Of a DNA stretch of 64,000 nt, positions 27,964-37,578 are shown piece by piece. The position numbers were made by a program, and so were the translations under genes. The notes under the pieces are model-generated. The model was given only the letters and a program-made list of their open reading frames with translations, was not told where the DNA came from and made no database searches. The stretch is from Pontibacter flavimaris (GTDB taxonomy: Bacteria > Bacteroidota > Bacteroidia > Cytophagales > Hymenobacteraceae), in contig NZ_LVWA01000002.1 in assembly GCF_001907195.1 (NCBI RefSeq), forward strand, positions 310,001 through 374,000. Direction: 5' to 3'. How positions within the stretch are numbered: position 1 is the stretch's first letter; the number at the start of each line of letters is the position of its first letter.

Positions 27964-29676
27964 CTATTGTCCCGGAGCGAGCCGCATGGCACCAAAATAG
28001 TAGAACCCTGACCCGTTATTATTATTCTCGCCCGCCGTCACGGTAACCGTGATATTTCCGTTGAAATCCGGCTGTATGCCATCTGCGCACACCGTTTGGT
28101 CCTTGTTGTTCGACGTCTGCAGGTATACTGTTTTTGCGTTCTCCCCGCCAACGATGAACTTCGTCTCCCGGTTATCGCCAACACCCGATCTTGAACCATA
28201 GAAACACAGGTTATAGGTGGTGTTCTTATCCAAACCAGACAAGGTGATCTGGCTCTGCCTGATCTCCAGGTTCTGCCATACGCCACGGGTATTCCCGTAG
28301 TATGATTGCGTCGAAACCTCAGCCGGCATGTTGAAGTCTGTGTTTGTCACACTCTCCCCTGCCTCGTTCATCGCATTGAAACGCTGCGTCACAACCAGGG
28401 AAATGTTGGTATAGGCATCATTCTCATCTTTCAGGTTTCCAATGGAAGCTCCCTCGTGATGGTCTCCCAGCGTGTTCCATTTAGGAACGATCTTGTGCCC
28501 AAGGTTCACATAAACCGGTGCCGTCAACGGCGCGGCCTCCCCTGCCTGATAATCGGAAAGTATGGTAACCTTATCCGGATTCACCACGGCGGCGTGCGCG
28601 GCGTGTTGCGCTATCTCCGCATCAAGCTCCGTCAGGCCAGCTGGTTTATAGGAGTTGCCCACCACATTGATTCCGGTTAGCGCCTCAAACCAGGTGCTTG
28701 CAGCCGTGTATCTGCCAATCCCGAAGTCCAGGTGGTAGCCGTCCCGGGTAAAGTTGTCGCCGATCAGGGTGTTGCGCCCGTTCTGTATGGCGGTGCCCGC
28801 CGGAATCACGTAATCCATGTCGAAGGCGATCTTTGCCTTCCGAACCGCCTCCACTATGGACTCATACATCACCTTCTGGTCATTCCCATAGTTTGGAAAG
28901 TCTGAGTGGGTGGAACTTTCGTCGTAGGCCCAGGTTTGGTGCAGGATATAGCGCGCCTCCGGATTGGTAGCGTGTTCTTTCACATACTTCACGAGAGCGG
29001 GCAGCGGCGTTGTGAAGGTTTCATACTTCCCTGAGTTGCCGCTTACCTGCTGAAAGCTGACATAATCCCAGTTCTCGTCGGTTATCGCATATTCAATCGT
29101 TGTCTGAGGCGTACTTGTTTTCTCTCCGTTCTCTATCTTCCTGTAATCATAGGCAGGGGCATTGCCCTGTGCGTTGCTCCAGTGCAGATCCAAAGAAGCG
29201 CCTCCTATGTAGAGGTTACCGATCACGATCGGCACATTCTCGGCCGCCGCCAGTTCGTAAAGGTAGCTTTCTATGGCATCCTCAGAAAAGCTGTTCCCGA
29301 TGGCCAGTACCTTGATCACGCCGTCGTCTTCCGGACCAGTAACCGTCACCTCGAAAGAGGCACTCACCTTCCTGTCGGAAGAGGAGAAAGTCATGGTGGC
29401 AACCCCGCTTCTTTTGGCGGTAACCACGGCGGAGTAGTCATCATTCATACTGATGCCCGCCACATCAGGATTATTGGTTGCCCAGCTGTAGGTTCGCTGC
29501 GGACTTACCTTGGGTGTGAAGGTGGGCTTTACAACCAGCTCATCCCCTACCTGAAGCGTTGCCTTGTCAGTATCCAACACCACCGACTGCTCAATGCCCT
29601 GTACATCATCGTCTTTGTCACAGGATACTGACGTCAGGGTGAAAAGGCTCAGTAACACGTACAGGAGCACTTTCAT
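27964..29676 (-). CDS. Lipoprotein with Ig-like domain and SGNH hydrolase domain (DUF4886-like)
   Basis: 570 residues from the Met starting MKVLLYVLLSLFTLTSVSC, a lipoprotein signal; an upstream Met adds 8 residues. Residues about 25-110 form a bacterial Ig-like (BIG2) domain (DKATLQVGDELVVKPTF). Next is an SGNH-like domain with VLAIGNSFSEDA as block I and a late FTRDGYHLDFGIGRY supplying the Asp/His. A C-terminal beta domain of about 150 residues follows. It may be a carbohydrate esterase that deacetylates the same glycan that the sulfatases act on; that role is inference from the operon. Confidence 0.8.
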   Translation of the reverse strand: MKVLLYVLLSLFTLTSVSCDKDDDVQGIEQSVVLDTDKATLQVGDELVVKPTFTPKVSPQRTYSWATNNPDVAGISMNDDYSAVVTAKRSGVATMTFSSSDRKVSASFEVTVTGPEDDGVIKVLAIGNSFSEDAIESYLYELAAAENVPIVIGNLYIGGASLDLHWSNAQGNAPAYDYRKIENGEKTSTPQTTIEYAITDENWDYVSFQQVSGNSGKYETFTTPLPALVKYVKEHATNPEARYILHQTWAYDESSTHSDFPNYGNDQKVMYESIVEAVRKAKIAFDMDYVIPAGTAIQNGRNTLIGDNFTRDGYHLDFGIGRYTAASTWFEALTGINVVGNSYKPAGLTELDAEIAQHAAHAAVVNPDKVTILSDYQAGEAAPLTAPVYVNLGHKIVPKWNTLGDHHEGASIGNLKDENDAYTNISLVVTQRFNAMNEAGESVTNTDFNMPAEVSTQSYYGNTRGVWQNLEIRQSQITLSGLDKNTTYNLCFYGSRSGVGDNRETKFIVGGENAKTVYLQTSNNKDQTVCADGIQPDFNGNITVTVTAGENNNNGSGFYYFGAMRLAPGQ

Positions 29677-29787
29677 TTGTCCTTGTAGAAAAGGTCTCAT
29701 AATTTCAAATGATTTATTGATTTCAAGTTAAAGCAGTTTCATGCAGGAGCCTCTTAGCAAAGGCTCCTGCTTTAACTCCCTTGCAGA

Positions 29788-30486
29788 TTATATTTCCAGA
29801 AGAACGGGCGGCGCATAGTTATACTTTGCCTCGGGAGCGTCAATCAAGGCTCCTACCCTGAAGTAGTATTTATTGCCAGGCTTCAGATTGCCGCTGTTGG
29901 CCTCCAGGTTAATCTCGAGTCTGTACTGCGTCACGTCGTTGCTCACCTGGTTGAAGTTAACCACCGACGCTACAGCGTTGAGGGGCGCCCCGACGGTCGG
30001 CTCCTGATGGGCAAATAAGCCAATCCGGCTGACCTTATTCGTCACCGTCTGGTCCAGGTTGAACGTAGCCACGACCTTGTTTCCCTGCTTTTCGATCTGC
30101 ACATTCCGGACGCGGATGTAGGGCTGTACCTCAAAATTCTTCACGGTATTCCCCTTCACCACAATCTCCTCCGATTCCACCGGCACGAAGTTTCCGCGTA
30201 CCGGCCTGATGGTATAGGTACCCGCGAACATCAGGTTGTTGCGGTAGGTGCCGTCGTTCTTTACCACCACATACTGGATTTGCGGATTATCATACCCGTG
30301 CTCCGTATACTCGATCTGCATCCCGTTGATGATGTCCTGCTGAATCAGTTCCCCTGTTTCCTGGTCATAGATCCCTCCGTTGATGCTTGCGTTCGGGCCC
30401 TCGTAGTTGTCAAGCTCGTTTAATTCACACCCCCCCAGAAGGAACAGGCTGAGCAGTGCAATGCTTAAGGTCTTTATACTTTTCAT
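29788..30486 (-). CDS. DUF3823-type surface lipoprotein, accessory to SusCD
   Basis: 232 residues. The lipoprotein signal ends LLGGC. The mature part starts ELNELDNYEGPNASINGGIYDQETGELIQ, the usual beginning of DUF3823 proteins, which sit right after SusD in many Bacteroidota loci and are thought to bind glycan on the surface. Two Ig-like beta domains are likely. It is 11 bases downstream of SusD on the same strand, consistent with co-transcription. Confidence 0.82.
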   Translation of the reverse strand: MKSIKTLSIALLSLFLLGGCELNELDNYEGPNASINGGIYDQETGELIQQDIINGMQIEYTEHGYDNPQIQYVVVKNDGTYRNNLMFAGTYTIRPVRGNFVPVESEEIVVKGNTVKNFEVQPYIRVRNVQIEKQGNKVVATFNLDQTVTNKVSRIGLFAHQEPTVGAPLNAVASVVNFNQVSNDVTQYRLEINLEANSGNLKPGNKYYFRVGALIDAPEAKYNYAPPVLLEI

Positions 30487-30497
30487 AACCGTCTTTC

Positions 30498-32384
30498 TTA
30501 ATGTTGTGGGTTCTGAATAACTCCGTTGTTGTTTACACCAGGGATGCTCCTGTAGTAATCTCTCTCCGGGAAGGTGTTAGGCTGCGCACCCGGCACTTTC
30601 TTCCGGATATAGATATAGGCCGGCTCCTCTCCGCGTAGGTCCAGCATGGGCACCAGGGCCGTCTTCACGTAGTTGTTAAAGATCTGGTGGTAAGTGCGTC
30701 TTCTTATCAGGTCCCAGTATTCCTTGTTCTCGAAGGCCAGTTCCACAGAGCGCTCCCGCAGGACATTCTCCAGCGTCAGCGGGATATCGACCGTATGCCC
30801 TGCCCTTCTTCGGATGGCGTTCAGCCCCTGGGCGGCAAGGTCCGCATTCCCAAGTCCGCTTTCGGCTACCGCCTCGGCATAGTTCAGCAGCACTTCCGCA
30901 TACCGTATGTCAATAAAGTCGGTGGTTGATTGTAACCAGGTGTTGATGCTAGCTCCCTCATCCAGGAATTTCTTCATCAGGAAGCCTGTACGCGTCATGT
31001 TTGGCGTTCCGTCAAAGCCCGAGTATTGGTTTGTCGTCGCAGCCCCGTAGGCGTGGTAGGTTGTTCCATTGTGCTCCACGGAGCCCTTCGTGCTCAGGAC
31101 ACTGCCATCCGGACGGACGATACCTCCCTGAATAACGATCTCCGTGCCTTTCCATTCTGCTCCGGGATGGATGACGGAAGCGAAGAAGCGTGCATCTTTG
31201 CCCTCAAAAATCTCTTCCGGGGAAGCGAACCGGAGGTACTCGGCTGAAGGATTGAACTCCCCAAGCTGTACCTGCCCATCAGTGGTCGTCACAATTGGCG
31301 CAGCCTCTCCCGGGTGCTCATAACTCTCGTATTGGTCGACAAGCTCCAGCACAGGGTTGGTGCGTCCTACGTGCGGGAAACCCTCTCCGGTCTGGTTAGG
31401 ATTGTTCCAGCCATCATAGTCGTGCGCCAGCGGTCCGCCGGCATAGCCGTAGCCTTTCATAAAGAGCACTTCCGTCAGCGCGTCATTCGGCTCCATGAAC
31501 AGTTTCTGGTAGTTTTTGGCAGCCTCCTGCGGGTTTGCCGGGCTCGACATGTATAGTCCGAACTGACCGGAATTGATCACTGCCTCGGAAGCCGCAATAG
31601 CCTCCTGGTAGTACCGGTTTGCTTCAGAGGCAGGCATCCCTACCAATCCGGCGGAAACAGCTTCGCCTGAAAGAGGAGCACGATCCCAATACTTCGCCAC
31701 GGAGGCTGCGTGGAGGGCAACGCGCGACTTAAGGCCCGCCGCTGCCCATTTCGTGGCTCTTCTCTTGCTTTCGTCTACGCTCTGCCGGGTCTCCGGAAGT
31801 TTTTCAAAGGCGATATCCAGTTGTGCCAGCACAAAATCCCAGGTCTCTTTTTCGGTGTTTCGCGGCACACGCAGGCTCTCCCAATCAGTCGTGTAATCCT
31901 GGTTCTCCGTGACAATGGGCACCCCGCCATATCGCTTCACCAGCCCATAGTAAGTATAGGCCCGCAGGAATGCGATCTCTCCTTCGATCCCCTTTCTTTC
32001 CGCTTCTGAGAAATCAACCTTAGCCGCAGATTCTTCAAGCAGGTTTATATCCCGGTTAAGCTGGTATCCCCGCCCCCACCATTGGTTGTTGAACTCGTTC
32101 CAGTTGGGCCACTCGGAGTGAATGGCCTCCAGGCCGTACTGGGATAAGGACAGGGAACCCGTGTTTCCGCGGGCGTTGAACCCGGCACGCGGGAAGTACA
32201 CGAAATCTTCTACAGGCAACTCATAATACATATTGGCCAGGTAGCTCCTGATCCCGCTCGGGTCGGAAAGCACAGCCTCTGCAGGCACCTTGTTCTTCGG
32301 CTCCACGTCCAGGGTATCATTACAGGAGCTGAAGGTTCCTAGCAGGAGCGCTATAAGCAAGTATGTAAAGCTTCTATTTTTCAT
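30498..32384 (-). CDS. SusD/RagB-type surface lipoprotein (pair 2)
   Basis: 628 residues. The lipoprotein signal ends GTFSSC, followed by NDTLDVEPKNKVP. The TPR-like region contains GEIAFLRAYTYYGLVKRYGG, and the C-terminal SusD signature reads ELAFENKEYWDLIRRRTY. It pairs with the SusC 12 bases upstream and precedes the DUF3823 gene. Ligand specificity cannot be read directly; context suggests a sulfated alpha-mannoside. Confidence 0.95.
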   Translation of the reverse strand: MKNRSFTYLLIALLLGTFSSCNDTLDVEPKNKVPAEAVLSDPSGIRSYLANMYYELPVEDFVYFPRAGFNARGNTGSLSLSQYGLEAIHSEWPNWNEFNNQWWGRGYQLNRDINLLEESAAKVDFSEAERKGIEGEIAFLRAYTYYGLVKRYGGVPIVTENQDYTTDWESLRVPRNTEKETWDFVLAQLDIAFEKLPETRQSVDESKRRATKWAAAGLKSRVALHAASVAKYWDRAPLSGEAVSAGLVGMPASEANRYYQEAIAASEAVINSGQFGLYMSSPANPQEAAKNYQKLFMEPNDALTEVLFMKGYGYAGGPLAHDYDGWNNPNQTGEGFPHVGRTNPVLELVDQYESYEHPGEAAPIVTTTDGQVQLGEFNPSAEYLRFASPEEIFEGKDARFFASVIHPGAEWKGTEIVIQGGIVRPDGSVLSTKGSVEHNGTTYHAYGAATTNQYSGFDGTPNMTRTGFLMKKFLDEGASINTWLQSTTDFIDIRYAEVLLNYAEAVAESGLGNADLAAQGLNAIRRRAGHTVDIPLTLENVLRERSVELAFENKEYWDLIRRRTYHQIFNNYVKTALVPMLDLRGEEPAYIYIRKKVPGAQPNTFPERDYYRSIPGVNNNGVIQNPQH

Positions 32385-32396
32385 GATCGATTTAAT

Positions 32397-35300
32397 TTAA
32401 AAGGAAACATTCACGCCGAAGTTGAAACTCTGCATCAGCGGGTAGTTGTAACCGCCCTGATATTGCCCTTCGTGTTTCTCAGGGTCGAATTGCTTCAGGA
32501 AGGAATCAGAGAATGTCAGCAGGTTGTGTGCGTTGGCGTAAACCCGTACCTGATTCAGGAAAGACTTGCCGGTGATGTGCGCCGGGATGGTGTAGCCGAC
32601 CTCTAAGCTCTTCATGCGCAGGTAGCTGGCATTCATCCTCCAGGCGTCGCTCTCCCTGTAGGAAGACTGCATGTACTCCGCAAAGCGGTTGGCAGGCCAT
32701 TTTCCGGGCACCCACTCCGAGTTCGGGTCATACGGGTTGGCCAGGTGCCATCTGTCGTAGAAGTAGGCGGGGATATTTCCGCCATTGAAGAACATCTGGC
32801 TGTATACCTCATTGAAGCGGATGGTGTACAGGGCCGCTCCCTGGAACACGGCAGTCATATCGAAGTTCTTATAATCGGCAGTCAGCGTGAAGCCATAGAA
32901 CAACTTCGGCGTACCGTTTCGAAAGATCGGCATCACGTCTTTTCCGTCGATAATCCCGTCGCCGTTCACGTCATCATACATGAAGTCCCCAGGCAGGATA
33001 CGCGAGTTGCCGAGGTTGCCCCCATGGATCGGACCCTCATTGATTTGATCCTGGTTCTGGAACTGCCCGATTCTGTCGTAGCCCCATACCATGTCGTTCC
33101 ACCTGTCCGGGAAACCGTGTCTCCAGCGGTCCCAGCTGCTGGTCGGATCTGGTTTATCCACCACCTTGTGCATCGTGCGGGCAAGGTTCATGTTGGCACT
33201 GATGCCATAGGTGAAATCGTTGATGCTGTTGCGGTGGGAAACAATGAAGTCGAAACCCCTTGTCAGTTCACTCTCCAGGTTCTCAATCGGCATCTCTCCC
33301 CCAAAAGTGTTGGGCAGGCCGCCTTCACGGGTTTTCAGTTTCCCGGTTTTCTCCCGCTCATAGTAGTCTGCCTCAAAGCTCAGCTTGTCGTTAAAGAAGC
33401 TACCTTCTACCCCGATATCGGCAATGGTCGACTCTACCCAGGTGAAGTTCGGGTTGATCACCCCAGGGGCAACCATGCCACCCGTCACGATACCGTTGGT
33501 GAATTCTGCACCCTGGTTGGCTGCAGGGCTGAAGCCCAGCACGTGCTGAAAGGCAGCGCCCACGTTTTCACCAATCTGGCCATAAGATCCTCTGATCTTC
33601 AGGTCGTTGATAAAGTTGAAGTTGTTTTTGACAAAATTCTCTTCCGAAATCCTCCAGCCGGCAGATACAGTCGGGAAGAAAGCCCAGCGGTGGCCTGGGG
33701 CGTAGCGGTACGAGCCGTCGTAGCGGAAGGCAAAGCTCGCCAGGTACTTCGCTGCGAAGTCGTAGTTGACGCGCCCGATGTAGGACATGGTGGCTTCCTC
33801 TACTTCGCTGCCTGAATTGGTCTGAAGACCTCCGGCAAAGTCCACCACGTCGGTGGTGAAGAAGTCATACTCCCGTTTCAGGTAAGAGTACTTCTTCTCA
33901 TAGTGCTTCTGCTCGAAAACCGCTGTTGCACTCACGTTGTGCTTATCAAAGAAGGTGTTTTCATACGTCAGCTGCCCCTGGAACACCAGGCGGTTGGCAT
34001 CATCAATGGCATTGGCAATGCGTGGCGGGTTGATCACCTGCGGCGCCAGGTCCTGAGAGTAGACCGTATAGTTCTTCCATACGTTTTTGTTAAACATGTT
34101 CCGGCTGTCGTAGGAGGCCGTAGCCCTTGCTTCCAGCCCCTGCAGGAAGGGCACATCCCAGGCCAGGGAAGCAGAGGAGGTAAAGTCCTTGTTCTCGTTG
34201 GTGGTGTAGCCTGCATAGCTATCCTGAGCCATCAGCACCGGGTTCTGCTGGTTGTGGATGTTGGCAGGGAAGTTGGGGTCATCGTTGATGAAAGGACGCT
34301 CGTGCGGGTGGCTGATGATGGTGCCTTTGTAGATCCACATGAATCCGTCACCGCCCGGGTATTCCCTTTCGCTATACTTCCCGGAGAGCATCACTTCCGC
34401 CCTCAGGTTGTCGGTAAGCTGCAGGCCAAGGTTGGAGCGGAAGTTATACCGGTTATAATTGATGTCGTTGCTTTTGAATAAGCCACCCTCGGAGAAGGTT
34501 CCAAGGCTCACGAAGTAATCGGCCTTCTCTGTGCCCCCACGCACGGAGAAGTTATGCTGGTGCTGGGTAGCGTAGTCCTTGAAGGTTTCGTCAAACCAGT
34601 CCGTGCTCCTGAAACCGGCACCTCCCTCGCGCCAATTCTGCAGCTCATCAGCCGAAAGGTAGTGGTTGCCGTCGCGATAGAAAACGGCATCGTTATACAT
34701 TTCGAGGTACTGCCCTGCCGTCGACATTTCCGGCACGTTGGTGGGCGTCTGAAAACCTACGGTACCATTATAGTTAAAGGTGGGCTTCCCGATAACACCT
34801 TTCTTGGTGGTTACCAGGATAACGCCGTTGGCAGCGTTCAGGCCGTAGATGGCAGCAGAGGCATCCTTGAGGATGGTGATGCTCTCGATATCGTTCGGGT
34901 TAAGCTGCTGGAACTCTACCCCTCCGTCCCGCACAATCCCGTCGATCACGTAGAGCGGCTCCCCGAACCCACGGATATTGATGGAAGATGAAAAGCTACC
35001 CGGCTCCCCGTCCTGCTGGCGGATCTGCAGTCCCGGGACCTTTCCCTGAAGGCTCTGCGCCAGGCTCGAACTGGTAGTGGTGGTGATGTCCTCGGCTTTG
35101 ATGGTAGAAATAGCCGACGTCAGGTTTTCCTTTTTCTGGGTTCCGTATCCAACCGCAACCACCTCAACCTCTCCCAGGCCGGTTGCATCTAATTCCAGAG
35201 CAACAGTCACGTTAGTTCGGCCGGAAACGTTTACCTCCTGTGGCTTATACCCCAGGTATGTGACAACCAGTACGGCGCTCTGCCCCACCCGAATGGTGAA

Positions 35301-35558
35301 ATTGCCATCGGAATCGGACGTTACACCGTTTGTAGTTCCTTTCTCCACGATGCTGGCACCCGGAAGTAACACCCCCTGGTCGTCTGTTATTTTGCCCGTA
35401 ACTGTTGTCCGGTCCTGAACGGATGCAAGGACTAAACCGCTTTCGGGCGCTTTGTAGAACGTAGCACTTGCCTGAGAAGGGAAGAGCGGTAAGAGAGCAG
35501 CGAGAGACACCAACCGCCATCCCTTGCGCAAACGCCTGTTAAAGTAAATATCTGTCAT
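32397..35558 (-). CDS. SusC-type TonB-dependent transporter (pair 2)
   Basis: 1053 residues. After the signal comes a carboxypeptidase-regulatory-like domain (TGKITDDQGVLLPGASIVEKGTTNGVTSD), VEVVAVGYGTQKKENLTSAIS, the plug (LAQSLQGKVPGLQIRQQDG; PLYVIDGIVRDGG; NGVILVTTKKG) and a barrel ending SFNFGVNVSF. It is the first gene of a six-gene minus-strand operon. A LacI-type palindrome lies between the -33 and -7 elements of its promoter, so it is probably repressed by the regulator at 43789-44820 until inducer is present. Confidence 0.95.
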   Translation of the reverse strand: MTDIYFNRRLRKGWRLVSLAALLPLFPSQASATFYKAPESGLVLASVQDRTTVTGKITDDQGVLLPGASIVEKGTTNGVTSDSDGNFTIRVGQSAVLVVTYLGYKPQEVNVSGRTNVTVALELDATGLGEVEVVAVGYGTQKKENLTSAISTIKAEDITTTTSSSLAQSLQGKVPGLQIRQQDGEPGSFSSSINIRGFGEPLYVIDGIVRDGGVEFQQLNPNDIESITILKDASAAIYGLNAANGVILVTTKKGVIGKPTFNYNGTVGFQTPTNVPEMSTAGQYLEMYNDAVFYRDGNHYLSADELQNWREGGAGFRSTDWFDETFKDYATQHQHNFSVRGGTEKADYFVSLGTFSEGGLFKSNDINYNRYNFRSNLGLQLTDNLRAEVMLSGKYSEREYPGGDGFMWIYKGTIISHPHERPFINDDPNFPANIHNQQNPVLMAQDSYAGYTTNENKDFTSSASLAWDVPFLQGLEARATASYDSRNMFNKNVWKNYTVYSQDLAPQVINPPRIANAIDDANRLVFQGQLTYENTFFDKHNVSATAVFEQKHYEKKYSYLKREYDFFTTDVVDFAGGLQTNSGSEVEEATMSYIGRVNYDFAAKYLASFAFRYDGSYRYAPGHRWAFFPTVSAGWRISEENFVKNNFNFINDLKIRGSYGQIGENVGAAFQHVLGFSPAANQGAEFTNGIVTGGMVAPGVINPNFTWVESTIADIGVEGSFFNDKLSFEADYYEREKTGKLKTREGGLPNTFGGEMPIENLESELTRGFDFIVSHRNSINDFTYGISANMNLARTMHKVVDKPDPTSSWDRWRHGFPDRWNDMVWGYDRIGQFQNQDQINEGPIHGGNLGNSRILPGDFMYDDVNGDGIIDGKDVMPIFRNGTPKLFYGFTLTADYKNFDMTAVFQGAALYTIRFNEVYSQMFFNGGNIPAYFYDRWHLANPYDPNSEWVPGKWPANRFAEYMQSSYRESDAWRMNASYLRMKSLEVGYTIPAHITGKSFLNQVRVYANAHNLLTFSDSFLKQFDPEKHEGQYQGGYNYPLMQSFNFGVNVSF

Positions 35559-35643
35559 AACTTTTGGATGTTAATTGAACTTTGAACCTTTATGGCCTTG
35601 CATCAACCCTAAGTGGCTGAAAAGCATCGCTCCACAACAGAAT

Positions 35644-35675
35644 CAAATGTACTAAAACGTTTTAGTAAAATGCAA
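35644..35675 (-). promoter_or_regulatory. Promoter of the SusC2 operon
   Basis: On the minus strand, TTGC (35672-35675) is followed after 20 bases by TACATTTG (35644-35651), which matches the Bacteroidota -7 consensus TAnnTTTG. The element lies about 90 bases before the SusC start and overlaps the LacI-type operator. Confidence 0.65.
35650..35667. promoter_or_regulatory. LacI-type operator, perfect palindrome
   Basis: TACTAAAACGTTTTAGTA is a perfect 18-bp palindrome with the central CG typical of LacI-family operators. It fills the spacer between the -33 and -7 boxes, the classic repressor position. A near-copy is found before the GH92 gene at 43633-43646. Confidence 0.8.
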
Positions 35676-36504
35676 CCAAAATATTAGAAAATCGCTGATA
35701 AAATATATAAAGCGAGCTAGTACTCACTTAGAGGCCTCCTGAGGCCAAAAACATATCCGGCTGGCAGCCTGTAACCAGCTCCCAAATGAGGCCTGGCAGC
35801 GGGCAATTTCCGTCATATTACCATACAAATCTGGCGTCTACGCCCTGCCGCTGCCGCCTGCGCGCGACTGCCCCAATTATACTATGCCAAGGCAGGCTTT
35901 TGGAGAATCTGATGGAAGTAAGGCCATCCCAAAGTGAGTGAGTCTCCACAGTGCCGGGGCAGCACCCTCCCCGTCCGGTGGAAGGATCTTCGTCAGGCCG
36001 GGCCCGACAGGGGAGATACCTGAATTTCAGGGAGCAGTTTGACATAATAGTAATCAACCACTCAACCCTATTAAATTCATTTAAATCGTGAGGTTATACA
36101 GATGCCAGATTGGTTCTTGCGCGCCCTCAGCACCCGACCAGCCCCGGAGGGATTTGAAAGTATAAGCCCCTTCGTTCAGGAATTCATGGAGTATCCGGCA
36201 CCGCCTGACGCCAGGTAAGGGACATCTTTGGATAAGCAAGCAGACAGAGGCTGCCAATGGGAAGTATAGAAGTATAAGTCAGTTAAAGAAGTAAACCTTT
36301 GCAGCTAGCGAAAGGAACACTCTGCTCCCGGGACCGGCCTAAAGTATCACCAGAAAGTATGAATTTAGAACACCTTTGGCACGCGCACTGCGGTGTAGCT
36401 AAAAGTATAAAAGCATGGGCAAAGCCAGGAAGTATAAGTATAGGCTGAAGTATAAAGTATGAAAGTATGGACTAAAGTATAAACTAAGGTGACTATACAA
36501 AGTA

Positions 36505-36539
36505 TAAGGACCTGCCCGGATTCACCGAACAGGTCCTTA
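36505..36539 (-). terminator. Terminator of the GH92-GH125-ROK operon
   Basis: A 10-bp stem TAAGGACCTG with CAGGTCCTTA (36505-36514 and 36530-36539), with an inner CCGG pairing, lies 50 bases after the ROK gene stop. Confidence 0.65.
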
Positions 36540-36589
36540 ATACGTTAGGTCTGTTTTAGCACAGGCCAGTTCCACAAGTATAGCCAACC

Positions 36590-37525
36590 TTAAAAGAACG
36601 CCTTTAATGCCGCTTGTTGCTTCCAGTAATCCAGCTTCATCAAATGTGAGGCGCCCAGCATGTTACAGTTCTCGGTGTCCTCCACAATCTCAATTTGCAG
36701 CCCAAGCGGCACGCCCAGCGTGTCCCTCAATGCCTCCACGAAAAGGTGGTGTGATCTGGCGATGTTCCCGCCGATCAAAAGCGCCTCCGCGTTAAATTTC
36801 TCCAGGTGCGGCGACAGGAATACGGTCAGGTTTTCCACAAACTCCTGGAAAACCTCATGCTTTGCTTCACTATGTGAGGCCACAATTTCCCGCACGCCGG
36901 TATGGGTCTCTCCTGTCATGGCCCTATACTTACGCACAAACCAGCGGGTAGAAAAGTAATCATCGGCAATGCCGTCTTTAAACTCCTTATCCCACAGGCA
37001 CCCGTTCTCCGGAATCAGCGCGTCTTCGATCGTGGGCAGGGCATTTAGCAGGAATGCTGCTCCAAAGCCGGTGCCCAGGGTGAGGGCCACAGTTCTTTTA
37101 TGAAGCACCTGCTGCTGTAGGGCAGCGCCCACCGCAAAGGAAGAGGCGTCGTTGAAGAAGTGAATCTTCTCCTCCGGGATGTTGATCAACGCACTCAACG
37201 GTTTGCGAACGTCCACCCTATAAAGGCATTCATACTTATCGTTCCCGGCAAACATCGCGACACCGTTCGGGTAATCGAACGGACCTGGCATGGCAATACC
37301 AATGCCGGCAAGCTCCATACTTTCATTACATGCACGGTGGCTTAGCGCCTCCCGGATCGTACCGGCCCAGGCTTCCAAAATAGCTTCTTTCGAAGCCTTG
37401 CTATCAAGCTTCTGGTTGATGCTGGTGCCGGGAATGACCTCGAACTGGTCCAGACACACTGCCGCCGCCGTAATGTGGCTTCCCCCGATATCAACTCCCA
37501 GGGCAATCTTCCTATCTTTTGTCAT
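36590..37525 (-). CDS. ROK-family sugar kinase
   Basis: 311 residues. ATP and sugar motifs are visible: ALGVDIGGSHI (phosphate 1), GIGIAMPGPFDYPNGV, FFNDASSFAVGAA with the probable catalytic Asp, and LTLGTGFGAAFL (phosphate 2). The zinc motif CxCGxxGCxE found in many ROK proteins is absent; the region instead reads ENGCLWDKEF. No helix-turn-helix is present, so it is a kinase, not a repressor. As the last gene after two GH92 and one GH125, a mannose or other hexose kinase role is the best guess. It lies 54 bases downstream of GH125. Confidence 0.85.
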   Translation of the reverse strand: MTKDRKIALGVDIGGSHITAAAVCLDQFEVIPGTSINQKLDSKASKEAILEAWAGTIREALSHRACNESMELAGIGIAMPGPFDYPNGVAMFAGNDKYECLYRVDVRKPLSALINIPEEKIHFFNDASSFAVGAALQQQVLHKRTVALTLGTGFGAAFLLNALPTIEDALIPENGCLWDKEFKDGIADDYFSTRWFVRKYRAMTGETHTGVREIVASHSEAKHEVFQEFVENLTVFLSPHLEKFNAEALLIGGNIARSHHLFVEALRDTLGVPLGLQIEIVEDTENCNMLGASHLMKLDYWKQQAALKAFF

Positions 37526-37578
37526 TCATCCATTCTGATTTAGCTGTAGCATACTTATTCTGACCACAGCCACTCTCC

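Larger units (their letters stand above)
35559..36589. other. Long intergenic region, promoter at one end and octamer cluster at the other
   Basis: About 1 kb. The SusC2 promoter and operator are near 35650. From 36241 to 36510 there is a dense run of AAGTATAA / AAAGTATGA-type words, then a terminator. The open frame at 35818-36057 has no coding character and is rejected. Confidence 0.6.

Noticed and set aside
32745..33815. 356-codon plus-strand open frame in SusC2
   Set aside because: Antisense of an unambiguous TonB receptor.
35818..36057. 79-codon minus-strand open frame in the SusC2-ROK gap
   Set aside because: No homology seen, no start context, Cys/Arg/Trp-rich composition typical of chance frames.
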